Source of the DNA: Chloroflexi bacterium HGW-Chloroflexi-2
GTDB lineage: Bacteria > Chloroflexota > Anaerolineae > Anaerolineales > Anaerolineaceae
Direction of reading: 5' to 3'
Length of the DNA stretch: 64,000 bases
Assembly: GCA_002840735.1 (NCBI GenBank)
Contig: PHBY01000005.1
Span: 1-64,000, forward strand
This document shows, piece by piece, positions 1 through 8,345 of this stretch. A program made the position numbers and the translations under genes. Position 1 is the first letter of the stretch; every line of letters starts with the position of its first letter. A model generated the notes under the pieces. That model ran no database searches, had not been told where the DNA came from, and saw nothing but the letters and a program-made list of their open reading frames with translations.

Positions 1-1
1 G

Positions 2-244
2 AGCGCTGTCAAACATGGTACTTTTGACCTCAGCCCTGAAATCAACGCCAATATTGCCAGTGGAGTGACAATGTTTGGTATTGACCAACAGCCATTCCTT
101 CAAGGTTATGGTGGGATCCAGGCCTTGAACCTGCTTGTCCGGTATCATGTAGTCCCAGCTTTGCCGGTTACACCAACAGGACCTGGTTTCGTTACCCTGG
201 ATAACCTTTCCATGGTTGAGACGCTGGCCGGTGAATATCGATAA
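2..244 (+). CDS. Sugar ABC transporter substrate-binding protein, C-terminal part (truncated by window edge)
   Basis: About 80 C-terminal residues are visible, in frame from base 2 to the TAA at 242-244. The stretch MFGIDQQPFLQGYGGIQAL is typical of the last helix/strand region of RbsB-like (Peripla_BP_4) simple-sugar binding proteins, where an aspartate-glutamine pair lines the pocket. The protein would be exported and deliver sugar to the permease and ATPase encoded just downstream. The N-terminus lies outside the window, so signal peptide and substrate cannot be judged. Family assignment rests on the motif and on gene order. Confidence 0.8.
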   Translation, partial: SAVKHGTFDLSPEINANIASGVTMFGIDQQPFLQGYGGIQALNLLVRYHVVPALPVTPTGPGFVTLDNLSMVETLAGEYR

Positions 245-317
245 AAACTGATTAGTTTGATCATAACTGAAAGGGGCAGGACGAAACTGTCCTGTCCCTT
301 CTTCGGGAATTTTCTGA

Positions 318-1397
318 TTGATAATAGAAAAGATGAGAAAAAAAAATATTTACAGCGCTATCCTACGATATTTTGCGAATTCACCGATTGCTGGCCCCCT
401 GCTAACATTCGTTTTGGTATTCATTATATTTTTAATTTTTGTACCCAATTTTGCTTCCTGGCGAACCATATCCGGTATTATCACAGCGGTTTCCATCTCA
501 GGTTTTGTTACGATGGGTATTACTATCCTGATGATCGCCGGGGAGTTCGACCTATCGGTAGCTCCCATGATTGCAATGAGTGGTTACCTTTTTGGCACTA
601 TTTCTACAGGGGCTGATTCGGTAATTGTCAACACGCTTTTGAAAATTGGCTTACCTGTGGAAGGAGGTAACCCGGGATTGGCTATTTTCGCTGCCTTGTT
701 GGTGCCATCCATCATGGGTTCGATTAACGGCTTGCTTTTAGTTTTTACCAAAATACCTTCATTCATTGTCACCCTGGGCACCCGACAAATTTTTCGGGGA
801 GTTGTGTGGATTGTTGCCGGTGGGGTATTATTTCAGACCATTGAAAAACTACCAATTTATGAAGTATTCAATGGCCGTTTTGACATGGTTAATAAGCTGT
901 CGTTTCTGGAAGGCGCAAATTTCAGAACAGCGATGTTCTGGATGGTGGGGGCAGCCATACTTTTCGAGTTTATATTAGTCCGTACGCGTTTTGGTAATCA
1001 TATATTTGCGGTGGGGGGAGGCGAAGGAGCAGCCAATGCTCAAGGGGTGCGGGTCAACCGAACGCGAGTTATGGCTTTTATTCTGAATGGTTTTTTGGCT
1101 GGTATGGCTGGAATTATTTCTTTCAGCCAGTTCAGAAGCGTACGGGTGGCTGAGCAAGCAGGAATCGAATTGACCGCTATTGCAGCTTCGGTCGTTGGTG
1201 GAGCCTTAATGACCGGTGGATATGGCAGTGTTTGGGGCGCTATCATCGGAATCTTGATCATCAACATGCTTCGTTCCGGGGTAATCTTGCTTAAAGTCCC
1301 GTTTATTTCTGCCGATAACTTTCCCGCTGTCGTTGGGGTCACCATTATTGCCGCCGTAATTATTAATAATTACCTGAGGAACAGGTCTACATCATGA
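318..1397 (+). CDS. Simple-sugar ABC transporter permease (RbsC/XylH-like)
   Basis: Inner-membrane permease of the BPD_transp_2 family, about 355 residues with eight to ten hydrophobic segments. The GEFDLSVAP stretch near residue 75 and the GGYGSVWGAIIGILIINML stretch near residue 295 are hallmarks of ribose/xylose-type permeases, the latter near the ATPase contact region. It lies 73 bp after the binding protein and its stop overlaps a potential ATG of the ATPase region. The frame opens with TTG at 318. An ATG at 333 (MRKKN) is an equally plausible start, since neither has a convincing ribosome site. The substrate is probably a pentose or other simple sugar, not determinable here. Confidence 0.9.
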   Translation: MIIEKMRKKNIYSAILRYFANSPIAGPLLTFVLVFIIFLIFVPNFASWRTISGIITAVSISGFVTMGITILMIAGEFDLSVAPMIAMSGYLFGTISTGADSVIVNTLLKIGLPVEGGNPGLAIFAALLVPSIMGSINGLLLVFTKIPSFIVTLGTRQIFRGVVWIVAGGVLFQTIEKLPIYEVFNGRFDMVNKLSFLEGANFRTAMFWMVGAAILFEFILVRTRFGNHIFAVGGGEGAANAQGVRVNRTRVMAFILNGFLAGMAGIISFSQFRSVRVAEQAGIELTAIAASVVGGALMTGGYGSVWGAIIGILIINMLRSGVILLKVPFISADNFPAVVGVTIIAAVIINNYLRNRSTS

Positions 1398-1414
1398 TCG
1401 GAGGAGAAACTGTT

Positions 1415-2173
1415 ATGTCACAAGAAATCGGACAACCAGTTGTCGAGATGAAGAATATTGTCAAACGCTTTGGAACGGTCGAAGCGCTGCGAGGGGTGGA
1501 TTTCACCGTTGAGAAAGGAAAAGTACACGCCTTAATCGGTGATAATGGGGCTGGAAAATCTACGTTGATTAAGGTGTTGACTGGTGTCCATACGCCATCC
1601 AGTGGGGAGATCTATTTTGAAGGTAAAAAAGTAACCATTTCTTCACCTGCCGATGCCCGCGCTCTCGGTATAGAAACTTGTTACCAGGACCTTGCTTTGA
1701 TACCGCTAATGAGTATCTGGCGCAACTTTTTCCTGGGGCGAGAAATTTATACAAATCTTGGTCCGGTAAAATGGCTACATCGGCAAGAAATGCAGCGATT
1801 ATGCTGTGATGCTTTGTCTGACATTGGTATAGAAATCCGTTCGGCGAGAGATAAAGTTGGAAAAATGTCCGGTGGGGAACGACAATCGATTGCTATTGGC
1901 CGTGCCATTTACTTTGGTGCAAAGTTACTTATTTTGGATGAGCCGACATCCGCTTTGTCTGTAGCAGAAACGAGGAAAGTGCTAAATTATATTGAAAATG
2001 CCAAAGCCCAAGGGTTGCCGGTAATTTTAATTACCCATAATGTAAGCCACATTTATCTAGTGTCGGATTACTATACAATTATTCGGCAAGGTTGTAAGGT
2101 GGGAACTTACCAAAAAGGTGAACTTACTCAGGAAGACATCGCTGATCTGATCACGGGCACCCGTGAAGCCTGA
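1415..2173 (+). CDS. Sugar ABC transporter ATP-binding protein, single-domain
   Basis: Cytoplasmic ATPase energising the permease encoded just before it. Walker A GDNGAGKST (near residue 40), signature MSGGERQS (near 150) and Walker B LLILDEPTSALS (near 170) are all intact. At 252 residues it is a single nucleotide-binding domain, unlike the duplicated RbsA/XylG proteins of about 500 residues, so it probably works as a homodimer as in FrcA-type systems. The start at 1415 is chosen because GGAGGAG at 1400-1406 lies 8 nt upstream. An in-frame ATG at 1394 overlapping the permease stop has no such site. Confidence 0.92.
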   Translation: MSQEIGQPVVEMKNIVKRFGTVEALRGVDFTVEKGKVHALIGDNGAGKSTLIKVLTGVHTPSSGEIYFEGKKVTISSPADARALGIETCYQDLALIPLMSIWRNFFLGREIYTNLGPVKWLHRQEMQRLCCDALSDIGIEIRSARDKVGKMSGGERQSIAIGRAIYFGAKLLILDEPTSALSVAETRKVLNYIENAKAQGLPVILITHNVSHIYLVSDYYTIIRQGCKVGTYQKGELTQEDIADLITGTREA

Positions 2174-2258
2174 TAACCGATTTCTATTTGCTAATTTCCA
2201 AACATTTGATTGAAAGGTTGATTTATTTAATGTCCAAATTCAATTGAGATGGTGAAAA

Positions 2259-3035
2259 ATGTTTCATTTATCTGTATGCGCTGATACTGTTTTTTTGGAT
2301 TTACCATTTGAAGAACGGGTAAAAAAAATTGCCGAAGCCGGTTTTATGGTGGAGTTTTGGGGTTGGAAAGGACGTAATCTGGATGTTTTCAGTAACGACC
2401 CCAGCATTGAAGTGTGCGGTTTTACCGGGACGCAGGGTGGCTCCTGTGTTCATCCCGAGGGTGTAGTTAACTATGTAACCGGTATAAAAGAAACAACCTT
2501 GGTAGCCAAAAAGCTCGGGGCGACTTTTTTGGTTATTCACGCTGGTGAACTTGGCCCGAATGGCGAAGTGGTTCATAAAATCTCAACCAATCCTGCTACG
2601 CACTGGATCACCGCCTACAAAGCCTTGAGCCAACTGGCGAAATTGGGAGAAGAGAATGGCATTACTTATACCCTGGAAGTCCTTAATACGAAGGTTGATC
2701 ACCCTGGTTACTCCATCAACATCATGGAAGACGCGGCGCGACTGGTTAAAGAGGTAGATAGCCCAGCTATCAGAATCCTGTTCGATATCTACCACACCCA
2801 GATTGAAGAGGGTAATGTGGTGGAAGTGTTGCGAAAATATCATCCCTACATTGGTCACATCCACGTGGCTGATGTCCCTGGCCGTCATGAACCGGGCACC
2901 GGTGAGTTGAATTACCGTTTTATTGCCCAGGTTTTGCGTGACGTAGGCTACCCGGGTGTGGTCGGGATGGAAGCCTATCCGCTAGCTGATAGCCATCAGG
3001 CGATGGAGCGCTTTCGGGCTGCATTCAAGGAGTGA
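2259..3035 (+). CDS. Hydroxypyruvate isomerase-like / sugar phosphate isomerase-epimerase TIM barrel
   Basis: A 258-residue AP-endonuclease-2 type TIM barrel. The opening FEERVKKIAEAGFMVEFWGW is characteristic of Hyi-like proteins. Glutamates of the metal/substrate site are suggested by LEVLN near residue 145 and GMEAYP near 240, with HIHVADVPGRHEPGTGE near 200. Such enzymes interconvert hydroxypyruvate and tartronate semialdehyde or isomerise keto-sugars. It follows the sugar importer by 85 bp and precedes the UroD-like gene by 4 bp, so a role in breaking down the imported sugar is likely. The exact reaction cannot be read from sequence. Confidence 0.82.
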   Translation: MFHLSVCADTVFLDLPFEERVKKIAEAGFMVEFWGWKGRNLDVFSNDPSIEVCGFTGTQGGSCVHPEGVVNYVTGIKETTLVAKKLGATFLVIHAGELGPNGEVVHKISTNPATHWITAYKALSQLAKLGEENGITYTLEVLNTKVDHPGYSINIMEDAARLVKEVDSPAIRILFDIYHTQIEEGNVVEVLRKYHPYIGHIHVADVPGRHEPGTGELNYRFIAQVLRDVGYPGVVGMEAYPLADSHQAMERFRAAFKE

Positions 3036-3039
3036 AAAA

Positions 3040-4185
3040 ATGAATTCCCGCGAAAGAGTAAACCTTACATTCAATCACCAGGAGCCTGACCGCATACCGC
3101 TGGATATCGGTGGTACCGGTGTGTCTCAAATTCACGCCACAGCCTATACCAATTTGCGTCGCTACCTGAAATTGCCTGCCCGAGAGGCCAAAATCACGTT
3201 CATTCCGGAGCAACTGGCCCATTTTGAAACCGACATCGCCGAGCGGCTGGAAACCGATTTCGTGTTTGTGATGCCCCAGGCTCCCACTGGTTACGATGTG
3301 GTGTATCGGGATCTGGGTGACTACACCGCCTACACTGATGAGTGGGGTATTGGCTGGAAAAAGCCCAAAAAAGGTGGCTTTTATTACGATATGTACGACC
3401 ATCCGCTGGCTGCAGCCGAAACCCTGGAGGACATTAAAGCCTACCAGTTCCCTGATCCCCTGGATGACCAACGCTACCAGAACTTACGCCCGGAAATTGA
3501 AGCTGCCGTCGCGCGTGGCAAGGCGGTCGTGCTGGCCGGTCCGGGCTCTGGCATCCTTGAAATTTATAGCTGGTTACGTGGCTTCGAGCAATTTTACATC
3601 GATATGGCCCTGAACCACAACTTTGTGGCCTATATGCTGGATCGACTGGTTGAGTTTAAGCAAGCATACTGGGAACGGGCGCTGGCCGAATTTGGCGATT
3701 TAGTAAGCGTGGCATGTGAGCACGATGATCTAGCCGGGCAGCGTGCACTGCTATTTTCACCAGACACCTATCGTAGTGTGGTTAAACCGCGCCAGAAAAA
3801 GTTATTCCATTTCATCAAAGATCAGGCGCCGGTCAAGCTGTTTTTCCATAGCGATGGCGCTGTACGTCCGCTCCTTTGGGATCTGATCGATGCGGGGATT
3901 GATATTCTCAATCCGGTTCAGTTCACGGCAGCCAACATGGACAGCAAAGAATTGAAAGAGGAATTTGGTCATGATCTGGTCTTCTGGGGTGGTGGGATCG
4001 ATACCCAGGGTGTCTTAGGAACCGGCACACCGGAAGAAGTCCGGGAAGATGTTAAACGCAATATCGAAGCCCTGGCCCCTGGTGGTGGGTTTATCTTCGC
4101 CACCATCCATGATATTCAGGCTGACGTACCCCCGGAAAATATCATGGCAATGTGGGAAGCATGGAAGGAATTCGGTGTTTATTAG
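3040..4185 (+). CDS. Uroporphyrinogen decarboxylase (UroD/MtaA-type) family protein
   Basis: 381 residues of the UroD superfamily, which includes both haem-pathway decarboxylase and corrinoid:CoM-like methyltransferases. The N-terminus lacks the usual UroD substrate motif. The conserved FFHSDGAVRPLLWDLIDAG stretch near residue 270 and NPVQ near 290 fit the divergent family found beside sugar importers in Chloroflexota and Firmicutes. The start has GGAG 8 nt upstream, overlapping the stop region of the isomerase gene, so the two are co-translated. Given this context it is unlikely to be the housekeeping hemE. A methyl-transfer or unknown sugar-linked role is inference. Confidence 0.8.
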   Translation: MNSRERVNLTFNHQEPDRIPLDIGGTGVSQIHATAYTNLRRYLKLPAREAKITFIPEQLAHFETDIAERLETDFVFVMPQAPTGYDVVYRDLGDYTAYTDEWGIGWKKPKKGGFYYDMYDHPLAAAETLEDIKAYQFPDPLDDQRYQNLRPEIEAAVARGKAVVLAGPGSGILEIYSWLRGFEQFYIDMALNHNFVAYMLDRLVEFKQAYWERALAEFGDLVSVACEHDDLAGQRALLFSPDTYRSVVKPRQKKLFHFIKDQAPVKLFFHSDGAVRPLLWDLIDAGIDILNPVQFTAANMDSKELKEEFGHDLVFWGGGIDTQGVLGTGTPEEVREDVKRNIEALAPGGGFIFATIHDIQADVPPENIMAMWEAWKEFGVY

Positions 4186-4211
4186 GAATATGTAACACAG
4201 GTTAGAAATTC

Positions 4212-4252
4212 TACTCAGTTGGTTGGGGGGTTCGAATCCCTCCGGGGGTACA
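4212..4252 (+). pseudogene. tRNA remnant (D-arm piece fused to T-arm and 3' acceptor strand)
   Basis: CTCAGTTGGTT (D-arm-like) runs directly into a perfect T-arm: GGGGG, TTCGAAT, CCCTC. A 3' acceptor strand and a discriminator A follow. The anticodon arm and 5' acceptor strand are missing, so this cannot be a working tRNA. A tRNA-style terminator follows immediately. Such 3' tRNA remnants are classic scars of integration or excision of mobile DNA, and IS and restriction gene debris lies just to the right. Confidence 0.6.
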
Positions 4253-4258
4253 AGGATG

Positions 4259-4286
4259 ACCAGTCTTGCGACTGGTTTTTTGTTTT
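4259..4286 (+). terminator. Rho-independent terminator after the tRNA remnant
   Basis: ACCAGTC, loop TTGC, GACTGGT, then TTTTTTGTTTT. It probably served the lost tRNA and may now end the sugar operon transcript. Confidence 0.75.
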
Positions 4287-4306
4287 GGAGGTGGTAGTAG
4301 GTGTAT

Positions 4307-4405
4307 GGGTAAAGCATTTGACTTTGTGTGCAGAAATATTGAAAAAATCATAATAATTTTAGCAATGGAAAACCTTTACAGGCAAGCGGGTCAAATGCTT
4401 TACCC
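4307..4405. repeat. 16-bp perfect inverted repeat bounding about 100 bp (MITE-like)
   Basis: GGGTAAAGCATTTGAC at 4307-4322 is exactly inverted at 4390-4405. Allowing one mismatch the arms extend by about four bases outward. The 67 bp between are AT-rich with no reading frame of note. It may be a small non-autonomous element or the end of a larger deleted one. No clear target duplication was seen. Confidence 0.5.
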
Positions 4406-4434
4406 TTACTGCGGCTCATCTCTGATGTCAATAG

Positions 4435-4500
4435 CCGGGTTATTTTTACCACCCATAGTCGGGTAATGTTTACCAGTCATGATCGGGTACATGTTTACCA
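4435..4500. repeat. Three tandem about 24-bp repeats typical of IS21-family ends
   Basis: CCGGGTTATTTTTACCA (4435-4451), TCGGGTAATGTTTACCA (4459-4475) and TCGGGTACATGTTTACCA (4483-4500) recur at a 24-bp period. IS21-family elements carry multiple end repeats bound by the IstA transposase. They lie just downstream of the istB tail, as expected for the right end of such an element. Confidence 0.7.
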
Positions 4501-4520
4501 CCAAAACGAAAAGATTATGA

Positions 4521-4705
4521 TTAATTGGTAAGCTCTTTGTTTTGTTGTAAAGCCTCCTTTCTACGCGACAATTGGCGGTAACTATTTCCGGTAATCGTAA
4601 TGGCATGGGCGTGGTGAGTGAGACGATTTACTGCAGCACTCGACAGGAGATCATTGTTAAACACATCAGCCCATTCAGAAAAATCTCGATTACTGGTAAT
4701 GGGGG
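4521..4705 (-). pseudogene. istB: istB (IS21-family helper ATPase) C-terminal fragment
   Basis: Reading the minus strand from about 4705 to the TAA at 4521 gives ITSNRDFSEWADVFNNDLL, then VNRLTHHAHAITITGNSYR and a basic tail. This is the conserved C-terminus of IstB transposition helper ATPases. The Walker A and B regions and the whole of istA are missing. Similarity stops abruptly near 4700, so the element was cut by deletion or recombination. Together with the end repeats at 4435-4500 this is a dead IS21-type insertion. Confidence 0.82.
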
Positions 4706-4787
4706 CGTGGATTGAAATGATGTGAAATGTTTAGATGTAAAATAGCTGATATGGTCACCCCCCTGACATCGGGTTCTCTAAACAAGC

Positions 4788-4861
4788 TCATGTATAAAAA
4801 AATGGATTTTCTATACATGATAGGACTCTCATGTATAGATTCTGGCTTTTTTTATACATGA
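4788..4861. repeat. Nested palindromes built from CATGTATA half-sites
   Basis: The outer arms are a 15-bp perfect inverted repeat at 4788-4802 and 4847-4861 (TCATGTATAAAAAAA). Inside it is an 11-bp perfect inverted repeat, TCTATACATGA at 4810-4820 and TCATGTATAGA at 4829-4839. Four copies of CATGTATA thus lie in 74 bp. It may be an operator of a lost gene, or a folded 3' end of the hsdM transcript. Confidence 0.6.
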
Positions 4862-4869
4862 TCGATGGT

Positions 4870-6063
4870 TCACAGGTCATACTCCAAACCTTTCAAGTTT
4901 TCCCGTATAAGGTCATCCAGTTCCTGACTGGCTTTCATTTGCTCCGATAAGGTCGCCGTTAATTGCTCCATCTTCTCTTCAAAGGGGATGCCATCGTCCT
5001 CCTCATCCTCAATCCCGACATATCTGCCCGGGGTGAGGACGTAATTATTGGCGCGAATTTCTGCCAGGCTGGCAGATTTGCAGAAGCCGGTGATGTCCTG
5101 GTAGGGGTATTCCTTGTGATTACCCCGTTGTGCATCACCGGGTTCCCCACGCCAGGCGTGATAGGTGCGGGTGATCTGGTTGATATCCTCCCCGGTCAGT
5201 TCACGGTGCACACGGTCGATCAGGACACCCATCTTACGCGCATCGATGAAGAGCGTCTTACCCTGGCGGTTGCGGAATCCCAGTTCCGGGTTGGCGGCTT
5301 TGGATTTGCTCAGAAACCACAAACACACCGGAATCTGGGTGGTGTAGAATAACTGCCCGGGCAGGGCGATCATACAATCCACCAGGTCGGAGGCGATGAT
5401 GTTGATACGAATCTCAAGCTCGCTGGTGGTGGAGGTGGACATGGAACCGTTGGCCATGACAAAGCCAGCCATGCCGAGCGGGTTGAGATGCTGGATGAAG
5501 TGTTGAATCCAGGCGTAGTTGGCATTACCGCCATCCACATTGACGACCGAGCCGTCCTTCTGTTTGCGCGCACCGGCTTGCGGTGGTTTGCCATAGCGCC
5601 AGCGCGGGTCGTTCTCTACCTGTGAGAAGCCCCAATCCTCCATGTTGAAGGGAGGGTTCGCCAGCAGGTAATCGGCGCGCAGGTCGGGGTGTTTGTCGTT
5701 GGTGAAGCTGTCGCCATATTCGATGTGCCCTTCGATGCCGCGGATGGCGAGGTTCATCTGGCACAGACGCCGGGTGGCCGAATCCCGCAGCGATATGGAA
5801 AATTTGTTGCAGTTAGCGGCGGTTGGGTCTGTACATAACGGGAGATCGTTGTCAGAAATCTCCAGAAAACGTCCTCCTGTGTATGTTTCCAGCCCGCTGC
5901 AATTGCGGCTGAAATAAAAGACAAAGAATTTATCGGTATTAATCACCGCGGAGGCATAAGCGCTGGCGGTGTCTGCCAGGTCTGTGTCTGAGCGGTTTTC
6001 GAACCCCAGCATGTTAATCGGGGAAGGTTGCACTCTCAACATCTGCATGGCATTCAATGCCAT
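4870..6063 (-). pseudogene. hsdM: Type I restriction-modification DNA methyltransferase HsdM, N-terminally replaced
   Basis: From about residue 88 the 397-residue frame matches HsdM: RRLCQMNLAIRGIEG, then the catalytic motif IV NPPF near residue 135, FVMANGSMS, LPGQLFYTTQIPVCLWFL and RQGKTLFIDAR. The normal helical N-domain and SAM-binding motif I (DPxxGxGG) are absent. Instead there are about 85 residues that I cannot relate to HsdM. No hsdS or hsdR lies nearby. The start is uncertain: AAAGGAGGTCA at about 6095 is well placed for a different, now broken, frame rather than for the ATG at 6063. I regard the gene as a non-functional relic beside a decayed IS and tRNA remnant. Confidence 0.8.
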
Positions 6064-6124
6064 GGTAGGTTGTCACCAGCGATAGTTGACCTCCTTTACC
6101 AGATTGATCAGGATGAAACATTTC

Positions 6125-7330
6125 TTATTTCACAGGGTCTTTCATAAACAGGATCAGTATTGAACTGATGACCAGTAAACCAACCATGAGCAGTAATGAG
6201 GGTGTAAATGATCCTTCATTCGTCTTCAAGAGATTCATGATGGTCACAAAAACGACAGAAGCCTGACCAAAAAGTTGGATCAACCCATTGGAGGTACCTT
6301 CCGGAGTGGGATTAGTGATTTCGGCAGCGTATTGCATACCAATCGGATTGGCGCTGACCAGGAAGAAACCCATCCAGAACGATGAGAGGAATAACAACCA
6401 GGCTGTAGTGGCATAGGTGACACCGATCAGACCAGGAATAGCCAGGGCAAATCCAAGCATGATGAAGATTTGCCGTTTACGGCTCCTGTCCGAGATGATA
6501 GGCATGACCACAGCCCCCACCAATCCACCGCCCAGCATGAGCGCTCCCAGGGTACCGGCATCGTTCGGGGTGAAGCCGCGCAAACGAATGATCGGTTCAA
6601 CCCAGGTAGTAATTCCGTTGAAGAGACCCAGTCCCACAAAAGAAATAAAAAGGTAGATCCAAAAACTGGGGACGCTGAGGGCATGCTTAAGGCCATCCAA
6701 CATGAGGGCACGAGAGTCCTCACCGGGCAAACCGGGAGGTGTGGCTGGTTTTTCTCGCGCCAAAATGAGAAATAACATAGTCGAGAAAGCGGCGATGACA
6801 CCGTAGAGCAATTGAATGTGGTTGATCGACATGGTCTTCACCAATTCCGGCGTAAGGACCATACCCAGGGCTGTTCCAACCAGGCTGGCAAGTGTGACCA
6901 ATCCCACCACTGTGGCACGTTCTTTATGCCCGAACCACAAGGCAGGCATTTTTGTCCAGGAATTCAACAAAAACGGCTGTGCGAAGGCGATGCCGATGGT
7001 GCTGGCTAATACTAATCCATAGTTATCCCCCACCAGTCCGCGCGTGACACCAAATACAGCCATCAGGATAGCACCGATGCTGACAGTTTTGCGGAATCCG
7101 AAGGTGTCGATACCCCAGGAGACCGGGATGGAGAGTGGGATAAAAGCGATCATAAAGACCATGGAAAGCAACCCGATTCTGGAATCGGAGACGTTATAGA
7201 ATTTCGACGCCAGGATGGTGATAGGTGCGAAGGCGATCCATAGAAGCTGGATGGTTATATTGACAAACATAAACACAGACAGGACAACCCAGCGATATGG
7301 ATAGAGTTTGTAGGTAGATTCTCCGGTCAT
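6125..7330 (-). CDS. MFS transporter (FLVCR/DIRC2-like branch)
   Basis: 401 residues with twelve predicted membrane helices and a hydrophilic central loop near residue 200. The N-terminal pattern, with VVLSVFMFVNITIQLLWIAF followed by WGIDTFGFRKTVSIG near residue 75, matches the FLVCR-type major facilitator group (solute or haem-like substrates in eukaryotes, unknown in bacteria). It is a single gene that may share a bidirectional terminator region with the next minus-strand gene. Substrate unknown. The family level is secure. Confidence 0.85.
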   Translation of the reverse strand: MTGESTYKLYPYRWVVLSVFMFVNITIQLLWIAFAPITILASKFYNVSDSRIGLLSMVFMIAFIPLSIPVSWGIDTFGFRKTVSIGAILMAVFGVTRGLVGDNYGLVLASTIGIAFAQPFLLNSWTKMPALWFGHKERATVVGLVTLASLVGTALGMVLTPELVKTMSINHIQLLYGVIAAFSTMLFLILAREKPATPPGLPGEDSRALMLDGLKHALSVPSFWIYLFISFVGLGLFNGITTWVEPIIRLRGFTPNDAGTLGALMLGGGLVGAVVMPIISDRSRKRQIFIMLGFALAIPGLIGVTYATTAWLLFLSSFWMGFFLVSANPIGMQYAAEITNPTPEGTSNGLIQLFGQASVVFVTIMNLLKTNEGSFTPSLLLMVGLLVISSILILFMKDPVK

Positions 7331-7442
7331 GGCTGGATCCTTGGTTGTCTCACCGTTTTTAGATTTGTCAAACGCTCAGGAAATTTACTAAGATGTTATC
7401 TTATCATGAATATCTCATTCATCCGGACACAACTTAAAACCC

Positions 7443-7470
7443 AAAAGAGCGGTTTTCGTTCCGCTCTTTT
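7443..7470. terminator. Bidirectional terminator
   Basis: AAAAGAGCGG, 8-nt loop, CCGCTCTTTT. It is placed just after the minus-strand gene at 7498-7974 and upstream of the MFS gene. Confidence 0.75.
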
Positions 7471-7497
7471 GATGTTTGTGTTGTGATTAGTTTCTGA

Positions 7498-7974
7498 TTA
7501 CCAGTTTCGTCCGCGAGCCATGCCTTGTTGAAGATACTGTGGGACAACTTCGCCATCGACCAGGCAGGTGCCGTCACCTAAGTTTTGCCCACCGGGCGCG
7601 AATTCAGCATTTTCGCCGGTTGCCATGAAACCCTGTCCCATCCAGCCAGCGCTACGTCCACCAAAATTACCGACCGGCAGAAGTGCCTGTGCATCTTCCA
7701 AACTCATACCTTCATCAACTGCGATCTCGATAATGGTTTCTCCGGCATCAATTCTTGCTTCCAGGTCTTCAACTGGGATGCCCAGCGCTTCGGAGAAGGC
7801 AGCCAGGATTTCATCGTGGTACAGTCCCAGCCCATCTTCGGTCTGCAATTGTTGACGCACTGCAGAGCCATTCCCAACACCCGGGTTTCCACCATATGCG
7901 TAAACGCTCGACACGACACCAAAACTTGCTACTAATACAGCTGCTACTAATACTGCTATAAGACTCTTTTTCAT
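7498..7974 (-). CDS. Small secreted protein, paralogue of the 40.5-kb protein
   Basis: 158 residues: a clear signal peptide (about residues 1-26, KKSLIAVLVAAVLVASFGVV), then one helical module LGIPVEDLEARIDAGETI followed by EIAVDEGMSLEDA, and a Gly/Met-rich tail. The same module (LGI..DDLKARISGGETLEDIA) occurs in the secreted protein at 40490-41284, and both have similar glycine-rich ends. Function unknown. The module is probably a periplasmic helical hairpin. An 18-bp promoter motif is shared with the efflux operon and with the paralogue, so an envelope-stress or metal-linked role is inferred. Start supported by AAGGAG 8 nt upstream. Confidence 0.8.
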   Translation of the reverse strand: MKKSLIAVLVAAVLVASFGVVSSVYAYGGNPGVGNGSAVRQQLQTEDGLGLYHDEILAAFSEALGIPVEDLEARIDAGETIIEIAVDEGMSLEDAQALLPVGNFGGRSAGWMGQGFMATGENAEFAPGGQNLGDGTCLVDGEVVPQYLQQGMARGRNW

Positions 7975-8039
7975 TTCAAACTCCTTGTAAATTTTTCTAT
8001 GTTGTTTATTTGTAACTTTGTTTGTTACTTATGAACCCT

Positions 8040-8073
8040 ATCATACAAGGAGGTTATTGGGAAAGTGTTAAGA
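8040..8073 (-). promoter_or_regulatory. Promoter of the secreted protein gene with the shared 18-bp operator
   Basis: On the minus strand TCTTAACACTTTCCCAAT (8073-8056), exactly 10 nt, then TATGAT (8045-8040). It matches sites at 36168 and 40425 in both motif and spacing. Confidence 0.65.
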
Positions 8074-8162
8074 TCTATTTTGGATCTTGTTTGTGTTTTT
8101 TGTGTAAAAGGTTGGGAAAAGCAAGTGGCGGATTTAGAATCCACCCTACTGTTCTCGTAGCC

Positions 8163-8345
8163 CGGGTAGACGATTATCGGTAAGGTCTCGTTGGCTTCCA
8201 TTTCGACCAGATTGAAGGGGGCTGGAGGTGTGAAGCCTTCTTCAGCGCCGGTTAAATAAAGATCCAGCCAGAAGAGGGTATGATAGCAAAGATACCAGTA
8301 CGTGGAAAAACCTTTCGCCACCCACTGATCAGGTTCGTCCTCATG
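8163..8345 (-). pseudogene. DinB-like domain fragment
   Basis: In the minus frame EDEPDQWVAKGFSTYWYLCY, then HTLFWLDLYLTG and FTPPAPFNLVEME. This resembles the N-terminal half of DinB/YfiT-type four-helix proteins, here without start or C-terminus. It is fused on its 5' side to unrelated sequence near 8345 and loses similarity near 8163. The recognition is from motif memory, not a search. Confidence 0.5.

Noticed and set aside
4700-4720. GCGTGGATTGAAAT, like the 3' end of some type I CRISPR repeats
   Set aside because: Only one copy, with no spacers and no cas genes in the window. It lies at the broken end of the istB fragment.
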